This document shows, piece after piece, positions 47,800 through 56,006 of a stretch of DNA of 64,000 nucleotides. Source of the DNA: a virus; the IMG/VR virus record IMGVR_UViG_3300021961_007606, positions 1 to 64,000 of that record; one strand, given 5' to 3'. The translations under genes and the position numbers were made by a program. Position 1 is the first letter of the stretch, and each line of letters begins with the position of its first letter. The notes below the pieces were generated by a model that was not told the origin of the DNA, did not search any database, and was given only the letters and a program-made list of their open reading frames with translations.

Positions 47800-48325
47800 A
47801 ATGTAGGAGATCCAATTTACTGTTTACGTCTACTAATTGAGCTGCATTAAGCTTATCGGACATTTCTGCGATAGATTCAGTTTGTATATCTACAAATCCT
47901 TGCAAAAAATTAAAGGTCATTAAATGTTTACTGAAGTTCTGTGATGCCCAGTTCATGTATTTTGTACCAAGTTGGTATTCAATAGCATAAGCTTTATTTA
48001 CAACATCAATTAAGCTTTTAAACTCTCCTGAGAATTTTACAGAAGGAAGTTGTGGTGTACAATTCCAATCTACTAAATACTTTTGTAATTTTTCTGCATG
48101 CTCTAGTTCAGCGTTTGCTTCTGCTGCAAAAAATGCAGCTGCTTTAAGATAAGCAACTCCTTGACACCAGTTAGCTGCTCCACGATAAAAATAATGAGCT
48201 GTATACTCTTCTGCCAAAGCGCTATTAAGGTCTGCAATAATATCTTCTGTTAAAGTCTTTGGTAACAATACGCTTGATTGTTCTGCTACAACATTAGTGA
48301 CTGTTGAATTAGGTAATTGTATCAT
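47780..48325 (-). CDS. Ferritin-like protein
   Basis: 181 residues in a four-helix pattern. Helix A LNSALAEEYTAHYFYRGAANW (Glu39/Glu40), helix B AEANAELEHAEKLQKYL with E-x-x-H (Glu73, His76), a long crossover, helix C AYAIEYQLGTKYMNWA (Glu about 116) and helix D FVDIQTESIAEMSDKL. The Glu and His positions fit a ferroxidase centre. It probably stores or oxidises iron, in a cage or as part of the virion. A TATTTATA motif (48342-48349) precedes it. Confidence 0.82.
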   Translation of the reverse strand: MIQLPNSTVTNVVAEQSSVLLPKTLTEDIIADLNSALAEEYTAHYFYRGAANWCQGVAYLKAAAFFAAEANAELEHAEKLQKYLVDWNCTPQLPSVKFSGEFKSLIDVVNKAYAIEYQLGTKYMNWASQNFSKHLMTFNFLQGFVDIQTESIAEMSDKLNAAQLVDVNSKLDLLHYEERYF

Positions 48326-48352
48326 GTAATGATAGTTTTTATATAAATAGTC

Positions 48353-48778
48353 TTAGTTTCCGGAACTCCCAAATCCACCATCACCACGTTCGGTAGTTGA
48401 TAGGTTTTCCATTTCAACTAATAAAACTTCAGGGTGTGGCATTATAATCATTTGACCAATCCTATCACCCACTTCATACTTTTTGGATGGAATACCAGCT
48501 AGTTTATTAAAAGTAAATTGAACTTCTCCTCTATATCCAGAATCAATAACTCCAACACAATTGGATAAACTTAATTGATAGTTGCGTACTGAACTTCTTG
48601 GAAAGATTAGTCCAACATAACCTAAAGGTATTTCAAAAGCTAAACCTGTCTTATAGGTAACTTGAAACCCCTCATCATTAATAATTTCTACAGCAGTTAA
48701 GTCTAATCCAGCATCTCCTGGTTTAGCATACTTTGGTATAACTGCGTTTGGATGTAACTTTTTAACTCCTACTCTCAT
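48353..48778 (-). CDS. dut: dUTPase
   Basis: 141 residues with the five trimeric dUTPase motifs: PGDAGLDLTA, FPRSSVRNYQLSLSNCVGVI (motif 2 and the following strand), VIDSGYRGEVQF, VGDRIGQMII and, at the C-terminus, RGDGGFGSSG. It hydrolyses dUTP to dUMP, the substrate of ThyA. Overlaps the downstream-coupled DUF5522-like gene by 17 bp. Confidence 0.96.
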   Translation of the reverse strand: MRVGVKKLHPNAVIPKYAKPGDAGLDLTAVEIINDEGFQVTYKTGLAFEIPLGYVGLIFPRSSVRNYQLSLSNCVGVIDSGYRGEVQFTFNKLAGIPSKKYEVGDRIGQMIIMPHPEVLLVEMENLSTTERGDGGFGSSGN

Positions 48779-48953
48779 AACTTTTATTTAATTTAATTGT
48801 TCCTTTTTCATGCTTTGGCTCGTATGGACAGTGGCGGCATTTACTGCCGCAACACTCTCCACGTTTTGCCAAAAACTCTTCTGTAAATACAACTTGACTA
48901 TGTTCTAAATAATATAGCTGTGATATCCAATCACTACCAACACTAAGCATCAT
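48762..48953 (-). CDS. DUF5522-like small cysteine-rich protein
   Basis: 63 residues: LEHSQVVFTEEFLAKRGECC then GSKCRHCPYEPK (about 31-46). The sequence F-T-E-x-x-x-x-x-R-G-x-C-C-G-x-x-C-R-H-C-P-Y is typical of the DUF5522 family found in Bacteroidetes and other bacteria, likely zinc- or metal-binding. It sits between RNR and dUTPase genes. Confidence 0.75.
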   Translation of the reverse strand: MMLSVGSDWISQLYYLEHSQVVFTEEFLAKRGECCGSKCRHCPYEPKHEKGTIKLNKSYESRS

Positions 48954-48957
48954 AATA

Positions 48958-50817
48958 CTACTTTACTTCACATGCACCACCTGCACAAGCAGCTTGTTCT
49001 TTTAAAGCTGTATTGTCTTCCAACTCAATAACTTTAGATAAGTCAACAGTGTGTAGGTATTTCATCATTTCTTCATATTTTTCTTTTGTACAATCTTCAA
49101 AAGGAGCTTGTGTATAAGATCCTCCATCGTATGGTAATACTGAAAGTCCATTATAGTGTTCACGGTTTTCCCACATCCATTCACCAGCAATTTCCCATTC
49201 TTCTGCTTTAAGTGATACTGTAGCAGATACATTGTGAGTATTGTTACCGGTTCTATGTCCAGGTTTAACCCATTCCAAGTGTACTTTTTTAATACGATCC
49301 AATAACTGAAATGGTGATTCTGTACGCAAGATAGCTCCTTCTGGGGCTTTTTGAGGTATGGAAATAACTGCAGTATCGTGAGGACGGAAATACTCATCCT
49401 CTACAAGTTCAGGGTGATTAATAGCTAAGTATGAATATATTGCTTCATTCTTACCAACACGAATACGACGAATATAATAGTCATTGTGCCAAGCATGAAT
49501 ACCACTTGAAGTACCTAAAGTAAGAGAAGTAGTACCAGCAGGCTTAACTGTAGTTGTACGAGCAGATTTGTTAATACCAATTAGATTAGCTACACGTTCG
49601 TTTTCTTTTTTAACTACATTTGCAGCTTCTTTCATGTTATAGCCTAACACTACACCAGATCCAATACCAGTCATGGAAACTCCAATAAGAGCTTCTTTTT
49701 CAGTTGTACGCTTCCATACATCACGAAGATAATGAAAGTCTGTATAACCAGCTTGCAATGTACCAATGAACGCAGCTGCTTTTACACGAGCATTCAAGTC
49801 TTCTTGTGATTCAATATCACTTACATTTACTTCACAAAGATTACAAAATTGGAATGGACGTAGTGCAATTTCACAACATGGATTAGTACCCCAGTCTTTA
49901 TCGTTTGTTAAATAGATACCAGGCTCTCCAGCACCACTTAACTCAACACGCTTCCAAAGATCCATGAAGAATTCTTTAGTTACTTTGTGACGAAGTAATA
50001 CTGCTGAGTTGTTTGCACGACCACGCTGTGGATTGTTTTCCCACCAAGCACCTGACTTACAAGCAATCATTTCTTCATCATCTGCACTAAACAAAGATAT
50101 TAAAGCTGCACGACGTATACCACCAGCTAATACTGCATCAGCAACGTGACATACCATATCGTGTACTTCGATTGATGAAAGTTTATCACCATCTTCTTTT
50201 GAATCTAAAATACCTTGAACTTTTACTAAACACTCTTTAAGAGGTTGAGGTCCTGGAGCTTTACCACCTGAAGTGATTAAACGAGCACCTTTTGGACGTA
50301 TATCTGAAAAATCAAACTCAATCTGAGAGCCACCAGTAAAGTAACTCTTAACAAGAGCTTTAACTGCATCTGCCCAACCCTCAATACTATCTGCAATTAA
50401 GAAACGCTTGTGACGTTTAGGGTTTGGCTTTCTAATCTCAGGCAAGCTTTCTACATGATGCTTTTGTACTGAGTAACCTACTCCTGTACCACCTAATAGT
50501 AAAAACATTGTTTCACCAAAAGCACGTACATCATCAATAGGCAAATAAGCACAATTGTAAATACGATTAGGACTAATTTCAATAGGCTTTCCAGCAAACT
50601 GCATGGACCTCATCGAAGGTAAAACCTTTTTGTCATACACCATCTTGTATACTTCTTCAATCTCTTCAACAAGATTAGGAAACTTTTTAAGATGCATGTT
50701 TTTGTTTCGTGTTACTAATTCTTCCCAAGTTTCGCGACGTTGAAGCTCTGGAATGTACTTTGCGTACTTCATAAAGACGGTGATCTCACTCAAGATCTCA
50801 TTCGATATTGTCATCAT
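48958..50817 (-). CDS. nrdJ: Adenosylcobalamin-dependent (class II) ribonucleotide reductase
   Basis: 619 residues, the size of monomeric class II enzymes. SMRSMQFAGKPIE and RIYNCAYLPIDD give the first redox Cys (about 89); NPCCEIALRPFQFCNLCEVN (about 318-337) holds the radical Cys region; PAGTTSLTLGTSSGIH is the substrate phosphate site; the end CAGGACEVK carries the C-terminal shuttling Cys pair. It reduces NTPs to dNTPs with B12 from the host. It has no NrdB partner here. TATTTATA at 50851-50858 precedes it. Confidence 0.93.
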   Translation of the reverse strand: MMTISNEILSEITVFMKYAKYIPELQRRETWEELVTRNKNMHLKKFPNLVEEIEEVYKMVYDKKVLPSMRSMQFAGKPIEISPNRIYNCAYLPIDDVRAFGETMFLLLGGTGVGYSVQKHHVESLPEIRKPNPKRHKRFLIADSIEGWADAVKALVKSYFTGGSQIEFDFSDIRPKGARLITSGGKAPGPQPLKECLVKVQGILDSKEDGDKLSSIEVHDMVCHVADAVLAGGIRRAALISLFSADDEEMIACKSGAWWENNPQRGRANNSAVLLRHKVTKEFFMDLWKRVELSGAGEPGIYLTNDKDWGTNPCCEIALRPFQFCNLCEVNVSDIESQEDLNARVKAAAFIGTLQAGYTDFHYLRDVWKRTTEKEALIGVSMTGIGSGVVLGYNMKEAANVVKKENERVANLIGINKSARTTTVKPAGTTSLTLGTSSGIHAWHNDYYIRRIRVGKNEAIYSYLAINHPELVEDEYFRPHDTAVISIPQKAPEGAILRTESPFQLLDRIKKVHLEWVKPGHRTGNNTHNVSATVSLKAEEWEIAGEWMWENREHYNGLSVLPYDGGSYTQAPFEDCTKEKYEEMMKYLHTVDLSKVIELEDNTALKEQAACAGGACEVK

Positions 50818-50884
50818 AGATTATTGTTTTTAAAGTTTGTTGTTGTAGATATAAATAGTTTTGGATACAACCTGACTTGCAATT

Positions 50885-52252
50885 TTACTTAATTAAATTG
50901 TTTAATTCTGCAAATTTATTTGATAAAGCTTTGCGTATCACTTCACTCTCATTCTGCATCAAACTCTTAGCTTCTTTACCCATCACAGTTGTTTCTGCAA
51001 AGATGTCTATCTTCGCTGTTGCCATGTTCATCTTACTTGGAAATGTTAATCCATCAGGTCCAAACCTATTTTTAATCACATGCCATCTACCAGTACCAGA
51101 GATTTTATCTGCTGTCTTTCTTGACAATGACACTACAAAGTCAGCAACCATTACCTTGGCATATGACTCTGCAATTTTATCAGCTTCAATGATATCCTCT
51201 TCCAAAGCTGATCTATTAGCTTGAGATGCTGTATACAATGGTACTTGGTATGTACCAGCTAAACCTCTCAACTCTTCATATATGTTACCCAACATGATAT
51301 CATTACGAACAGCTCCTTTAACTCCAGTGTCTCTTAACAAATCTGCATAGTCAAGAAGTATAACATCAGGTTTTACTCCTTGCATTATACATTTATCAAT
51401 ATGTGCAGCTATTGTATTTACACTTGCTGTTTTAGTTGGATAGTATTTAATAATCAATTTTCCTTTTACATTTTTCAAAGTCTCAACAACTTCTTCTTGA
51501 TGAAACTTTAAATCTTGTGATGGTATTCCTGTATAGTGAGAATCAAATCGAGCTCCTACATAAGTCTCTGAAAGCTCTAATGTATAATAGATTACATTCA
51601 ATCCTCTCTTTGCTGCATGTGCTGCTATGTTTACTAAAGCCATTGACTTACCAATACCAGCAGGTGCTACAAACACACCCATCTCACCAGTACCTAATCC
51701 ACCATCCATAATCTCATTAACAACATCCCATGGAGTTGGAATAGTATTACGTTTGTTCTCTACAAAGCGCAGTGCAATATCATCTATATACTCATGACCG
51801 ATGTTTCTATCTGAACCAGCTTTCATAGCATCGTCAATGCTAAGCTTGATCTCATCATACTTACCCGACTTTAGTAACTCAACAGATTTTAGGATTGCTC
51901 CTTTAATCTTTTGGTTTTTACAAAACTCCAAAGTCTTATCCTTAACAAACTGGAAATCCTCAGACTCTGCGAATCTTAAAACCTCTTTAATGTTTTCTAT
52001 GATTGTTGTTTTTAGTACATCAACATCAACTTGATCTACATAAATCTTTAATGCCTCTAAAGTTGGAGGTGATTTATACTGATCAAAATACTTTAAAATT
52101 GTTTTTGCAATCCACTGACTTGACTCAGATGAAAAGTATTTTGGATCTATTATATCGTGTACTTGTTGAAGGAAAACTCTATCCTTAATCAGAACAGCTA
52201 ATACTTTGTTCTGAAACCCTGTCCCATAAAACTGTAATGTGTCTCCTTGCAT
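50885..52252 (-). CDS. dnaB: Replicative DNA helicase (DnaB/gp41-like)
   Basis: 455 residues. An N-terminal helical domain as in DnaB, then a RecA-type core: Walker A VAPAGIGKSMALVNIAAHAA (about 204-223), VIYYTLELSE, Walker B VKPDVILLDYADLL (about 301-314), and LYTASQANRSA (motif H4). It unwinds the fork as a hexamer and should work with the family A polymerase. Primase is not seen in the window. Confidence 0.92.
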   Translation of the reverse strand: MQGDTLQFYGTGFQNKVLAVLIKDRVFLQQVHDIIDPKYFSSESSQWIAKTILKYFDQYKSPPTLEALKIYVDQVDVDVLKTTIIENIKEVLRFAESEDFQFVKDKTLEFCKNQKIKGAILKSVELLKSGKYDEIKLSIDDAMKAGSDRNIGHEYIDDIALRFVENKRNTIPTPWDVVNEIMDGGLGTGEMGVFVAPAGIGKSMALVNIAAHAAKRGLNVIYYTLELSETYVGARFDSHYTGIPSQDLKFHQEEVVETLKNVKGKLIIKYYPTKTASVNTIAAHIDKCIMQGVKPDVILLDYADLLRDTGVKGAVRNDIMLGNIYEELRGLAGTYQVPLYTASQANRSALEEDIIEADKIAESYAKVMVADFVVSLSRKTADKISGTGRWHVIKNRFGPDGLTFPSKMNMATAKIDIFAETTVMGKEAKSLMQNESEVIRKALSNKFAELNNLIK

Positions 52253-52275
52253 ACTCTAATCTTAATAAATTTTTA

Positions 52276-53316
52276 TCAATCTTCCAAGGCATGGCTGTCT
52301 AATTTATGAGTAATTTCTCTCAGCCACATCTCTACATTTTTAATAGCATTAGTCATCCGGTCTTCAATAAGCATGGAGTGAAATTTAATCTTTGCAAGTT
52401 TATTAACTTGTTGGTCAAGCATATCAATAATTTTCATTTTAGTACTCATATTGATATTGCTCACACTGAGTTGCACTACATCATAATACAATCTAATATC
52501 CGATTCAGCTTGTACAACTTTTTGATAAATCTTGGCTTTGTTTGTTGCAGCTAATTCTTTAGCGTATTCCATGAAACTATCTAAAGTCATTGCTTCTGTT
52601 GTAATCTTAGGAAACTTTTCAATTAAAGTCTTATCACCCACACCGTTTACTCCTGGAATGTTATCACTATCATCTCCAGTCAATGCTCTGTATAAAGCAA
52701 AGTTGCTTGGAGGTATTCCATACGTTTCCAACACATCATCTGTGTAAAACATCTTCTTTTTTGTTGGACTCCAAACGTGAGTTCGGTTATCCACTAGTTG
52801 CATAAAATCCTTATCCGAAGACATGATAAAGACTTGAGAATCTTTATGCAAAAGATAATCATTTGCAATATAAGCTACTACATCATCAGCTTCAGCACCA
52901 TCTACAACAATAGTACTAACTGGCATAATATCCAAGTACTCTGTTAATCTGACAAGTTGCTGTAACTGATTGTCTTGTTTGTCAACTGTAATAGCTCTGT
53001 TTAATCTTATCTTAACTTTTCTGTTTGCTTTGTAATCAGGGTATATTGATCTCCTGCGAGCAGATCCATCTTTGCCATCAAACACCACAACCACTCTTGT
53101 TGGATTGATTGCTTTGATAGCGTGACCTACACTCATTAGAAAACCTGATATGCCTCCCACATGCTCTCCATCTCCATTGAGAACAGGGCTTGCTGCATAA
53201 GCTCGTATAAAAGTGTTGAGGCCATCAACAACTAGAACCCTTGAGTTCTTTGTGACAGCCTCAACATTTTGTCGTAACTTAAGCTCGTTAATTAAAGCTT
53301 GATACTTGTTTACCAT
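52276..53316 (-). CDS. 5'-3' exonuclease (FEN / T4 RNase H-like)
   Basis: 346 residues: VLVVDGLNTFIRAYAAS (about 27-43), VVVFDGKDGSARRRSIYPDY, VDGAEADDVVAYIAND (about 138-153), FIMSSDKDFMQLV and GDDSDNIPGVNGVGDKT (about 211-227, the helix-hairpin-helix), giving the acidic metal ligands of the family. It removes RNA primers and flaps, supplying the activity missing from the PolA at 37729-39951. Confidence 0.93.
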   Translation of the reverse strand: MVNKYQALINELKLRQNVEAVTKNSRVLVVDGLNTFIRAYAASPVLNGDGEHVGGISGFLMSVGHAIKAINPTRVVVVFDGKDGSARRRSIYPDYKANRKVKIRLNRAITVDKQDNQLQQLVRLTEYLDIMPVSTIVVDGAEADDVVAYIANDYLLHKDSQVFIMSSDKDFMQLVDNRTHVWSPTKKKMFYTDDVLETYGIPPSNFALYRALTGDDSDNIPGVNGVGDKTLIEKFPKITTEAMTLDSFMEYAKELAATNKAKIYQKVVQAESDIRLYYDVVQLSVSNINMSTKMKIIDMLDQQVNKLAKIKFHSMLIEDRMTNAIKNVEMWLREITHKLDSHALED

Positions 53317-54464
53317 TAATCTAGTAATTCTCCATCATCTATTGATATTTCATCTGGATTGATCTCGTCTTGTTTACGATACTTCATCACAAATATATCA
53401 CAGATTTTTTTATAACAATAATCTTTAAGGTTTGAATCTTCGGTTAGCATACCTCTCCAATCCTTAGATTGAAAACGTATTTCTTCACCCGTGTCCTCAT
53501 TTACTAATGTATAGTAAGCTCCTGATTGTTTCAAGACACCGTAGTCTTTCATTAAGGATAGCCAACTATTGAAATCATCAATACCTGAGCTAAAGTAAAT
53601 GTCAAAGGTAGCTTTTTTGAAAGGAGGTCCCATACGATTTTTAATTACTTGAGCTTCTGTTTGTACTCCAATAATTTGTTCAGTCTTTCCTGTACCACTC
53701 TTTAGTTTACCTACTCCCTTTAGCCTGATACGACAACTTGCATGAAATCCTAATGCCTTACCACCAGAGGTTGTATATTTGTCACCAAACATTACACCCA
53801 TCTTTTCACGAAGCTGTGATGTACAGATCAACAATACTCTTTGCTTTGCAATGATATTAGTAATCTTACGCATAGCTTTTGACATTAAGATAGCTTTTGA
53901 AGTTGCCCAACCATCCTTATCATAGTCAGCATCTTGTTCTATCTTAGTTGTAGCTGCTGATACTGAATCTAATGCTATTGTTACCAATCTATTTTTAGAA
54001 CTCTTACGAACCGTCTCAATGATATTTTCAACAGCTTCAAAAGCATCTTCAATAGTTTCTAATGGAACATAAAGCATATTTGCAACATCAACTCCTACAG
54101 CTGTTAAGAACTCTTCACTTAAAGCGTTCTCAGTATCAATATACACTGCTAAACCACCCTTCTTCTGAGTATTTGCCAATGAATGTGCTACAATCAAACT
54201 CTTACCGGAAGCTTCCATACCTTGCAACTCAACTATACGACCTACTGGAAATCCTCCATTTGGTCTATTTGATATTGCCAAATCCAACAAAGTAGATCCT
54301 GTTCCAACCCACTCTGTTAAATCTGTTGGTGTTTCTTCTTCTCCACTTAGGAAATGAGCAGCCTTAAAATCCTTAAATTGTTTATTGAGACTATCCGCTA
54401 ACAATGATGCCAGCTCGTCCCGTCCTGATATTTCATCAGGTGTTGTTTTAGCCTGCTTTGCCAT
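53316..54464 (-). CDS. uvsX: RecA/UvsX-like recombinase
   Basis: 382 residues: GFPVGRIVELQGMEASGKSL with Walker A (about 71-90), LAVYIDTENAL, VTIALDSVSAA as Walker B (about 160-170), LICTSQLREKMGVMFGDK, and TTSGGKALGFHAS as the L2-like loop. The order of motifs matches RecA; the divergence and phage context favour a UvsX role in strand exchange and recombination-dependent replication. One-base overlap with the 5' nuclease gene. Confidence 0.93.
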   Translation of the reverse strand: MAKQAKTTPDEISGRDELASLLADSLNKQFKDFKAAHFLSGEEETPTDLTEWVGTGSTLLDLAISNRPNGGFPVGRIVELQGMEASGKSLIVAHSLANTQKKGGLAVYIDTENALSEEFLTAVGVDVANMLYVPLETIEDAFEAVENIIETVRKSSKNRLVTIALDSVSAATTKIEQDADYDKDGWATSKAILMSKAMRKITNIIAKQRVLLICTSQLREKMGVMFGDKYTTSGGKALGFHASCRIRLKGVGKLKSGTGKTEQIIGVQTEAQVIKNRMGPPFKKATFDIYFSSGIDDFNSWLSLMKDYGVLKQSGAYYTLVNEDTGEEIRFQSKDWRGMLTEDSNLKDYCYKKICDIFVMKYRKQDEINPDEISIDDGELLD

Positions 54465-54469
54465 AACTC

Positions 54470-55243
54470 TTATGAATTAAAAAGTGAATCAAATGCTGAT
54501 GAAATGTCTTCAGACTTTGTAGCTGTAGTAGCTCCTGTAATAGGTTTACTTGCAGTTTGCTTAGTACCATCTTCTGATGATGGATCTAACCATTTTTGTA
54601 AAGCCTCAGTCATTTCTTCATACGAAGATTCAGTAAAGAGTTCTTTAAGATTCTTTTGATTGTTTACAATCTTGTCAGCGATTTCCTTATCGGTTGTAGC
54701 TGGAGATGTGTTTGGTTTTACACGTACTGTGAAAGTTGGAAATGCTCCTTCTTTTTCAGCAGCAATGTGCTCAACAGTTAGGTCACGACCATTCATTAAA
54801 TCTGTGATATCTCCATAATCAGGATCAGCTATTACACTAAGAAGCTCAGTGAATATCTGTTTACCAAAAGACCAAAACTTAACACCTTCATGTTCTTGCC
54901 CACGTACAATAACTGGAGCATAAACACGAAACTTAGGTTCGATCTTTTTACCTAATTTCCAATCATCTTTATCACCAGACTTTTTAAGTTTTTCTGCAAA
55001 CTCTACAATAGGATCTGGACGTCCAAAGGACATCGGTGATACCATTGTACGCTTACCAATTTCATAGTGAAAGTATAATTCTTGGAATGGATTGTTTTTG
55101 TCGAATGCGTAGGGTACAATACGTACTTGTGATTTTCCTACTGGTGGTTTCCAAATGAAGTCGCTTGACTTGCTACCACCGCCTGAACTGGCTTGTTGCA
55201 TTTGTTGTAACTTTGCTTTGATTGCATCTAGGTTGATTGCCAT
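54470..55243 (-). CDS. Single-stranded DNA-binding protein (gp32-like)
   Basis: 257 residues. An N-terminal helix (INLDAIKAKLQQMQQ), then an OB-like core with KSQVRIVPYAFDKNNPFQEL and a conserved-looking YFHYEIGKRTMVSPMSFGRP, and an acidic tail ending SSAFDSLFNS as in gp32-type proteins, where it binds partner proteins. There is no visible zinc motif. It lies beside recA and follows a promoter candidate. Confidence 0.8.
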   Translation of the reverse strand: MAINLDAIKAKLQQMQQASSGGGSKSSDFIWKPPVGKSQVRIVPYAFDKNNPFQELYFHYEIGKRTMVSPMSFGRPDPIVEFAEKLKKSGDKDDWKLGKKIEPKFRVYAPVIVRGQEHEGVKFWSFGKQIFTELLSVIADPDYGDITDLMNGRDLTVEHIAAEKEGAFPTFTVRVKPNTSPATTDKEIADKIVNNQKNLKELFTESSYEEMTEALQKWLDPSSEDGTKQTASKPITGATTATKSEDISSAFDSLFNS

Positions 55244-55283
55244 TTTTACTTGTTTTTAATTGTTAAACTTACTTGACTTTATT

Positions 55284-55312
55284 ACTATAGGGATCTTTTT
55301 TCTTACTTGCAA
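55284..55312 (-). promoter_or_regulatory. Candidate promoter of the ssDNA-binding protein gene
   Basis: Minus strand TTGCAA, 17 bp, TATAGT, 41 bp before the ATG at 55243. It lies in a 118-bp gene-free spacer, where a promoter for the replication block is expected. Confidence 0.45.
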
Positions 55313-55361
55313 CTATGTGCTAAACTTCCCTGGACTAGTCTCTTTAGTTTCTTGCCTAAAC

Positions 55362-55742
55362 TTAATGGGCTAATTCTTTTATTGTTATGGTTTTGTATGA
55401 TTCTTCTCCTTCTGAAAGTAGTAATGTATCTTTGTACTGAGCCCAGTCGATAATATAAGTCTTATCGAGAACTCCATTATTTAATATACGAATTAAATTG
55501 TTAAGAGCATTAATACTGTAGAAGGTATTTGTTTCTTTTTTTCTATTTATTGATATTGTGTTTTTTAATCTACGTTCGGTTGTGTCTACGTTATACACAC
55601 AAATAACATGATTTGGTGTAGCTACGTAAGAGTAACATTTTAAATTGCTTACTGCTATGGCTGTATAGGCTGCGTATATCTCTCCCAAGCTAGAAGGAAG
55701 CCTATCCAAATAAGTAAATGTACATAGAAGTTGAGGTCTCAT
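55362..55742 (-). CDS. Protein of unknown function
   Basis: 126 residues: a Tyr- and Ser-rich N-terminal half with beta strands (SYVATPNHVICVYNVDTTER), then SINALNNLIRILNNGVLDKT and a short C-terminal helix. It overlaps the coiled-coil gene by 4 bp. It looks like a small alpha/beta protein without catalytic motif. Confidence 0.6.
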   Translation of the reverse strand: MRPQLLCTFTYLDRLPSSLGEIYAAYTAIAVSNLKCYSYVATPNHVICVYNVDTTERRLKNTISINRKKETNTFYSINALNNLIRILNNGVLDKTYIIDWAQYKDTLLLSEGEESYKTITIKELAH

Positions 55743-55975
55743 TTTTGATCTACTTGAGCAGACTGTGCTTTTTTTAAAGCGTCTTCGGCACCTTTTAGTG
55801 CAATCTTTTTAGCTTCAATATCTGCTTGTTTGGCTTTTACTGTCGCCTGCTTTTCTTTATCGCTAAGTTCCGAAACCTCTTCTTTATCTTCAGACCCTAC
55901 TAAGGCTTTGCGAATTGCTTCTTTGAATAATTTGTAATCTAAAGCGGAATAGTCAATGCTGTTATCAGACGCCAT
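55739..55975 (-). CDS. Small Lys/Ala-rich coiled-coil protein
   Basis: 78 residues; the C-terminal 50 form a long Ala/Lys-rich helix (KQATVKAKQADIEAKKIALK). Probably an oligomerising helper; function unknown. Directly follows the second polymerase gene in transcription order. Confidence 0.6.
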   Translation of the reverse strand: MASDNSIDYSALDYKLFKEAIRKALVGSEDKEEVSELSDKEKQATVKAKQADIEAKKIALKGAEDALKKAQSAQVDQK

Positions 55976-56006
55976 ATAAAAACGTTTCTAATAAATATCT
56001 CCACTA

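Noticed and set aside
53316-54464. Host RecA
   Set aside because: It is divergent, lies between phage replication genes with one-base overlaps, and lacks the usual LexA/SOS context.
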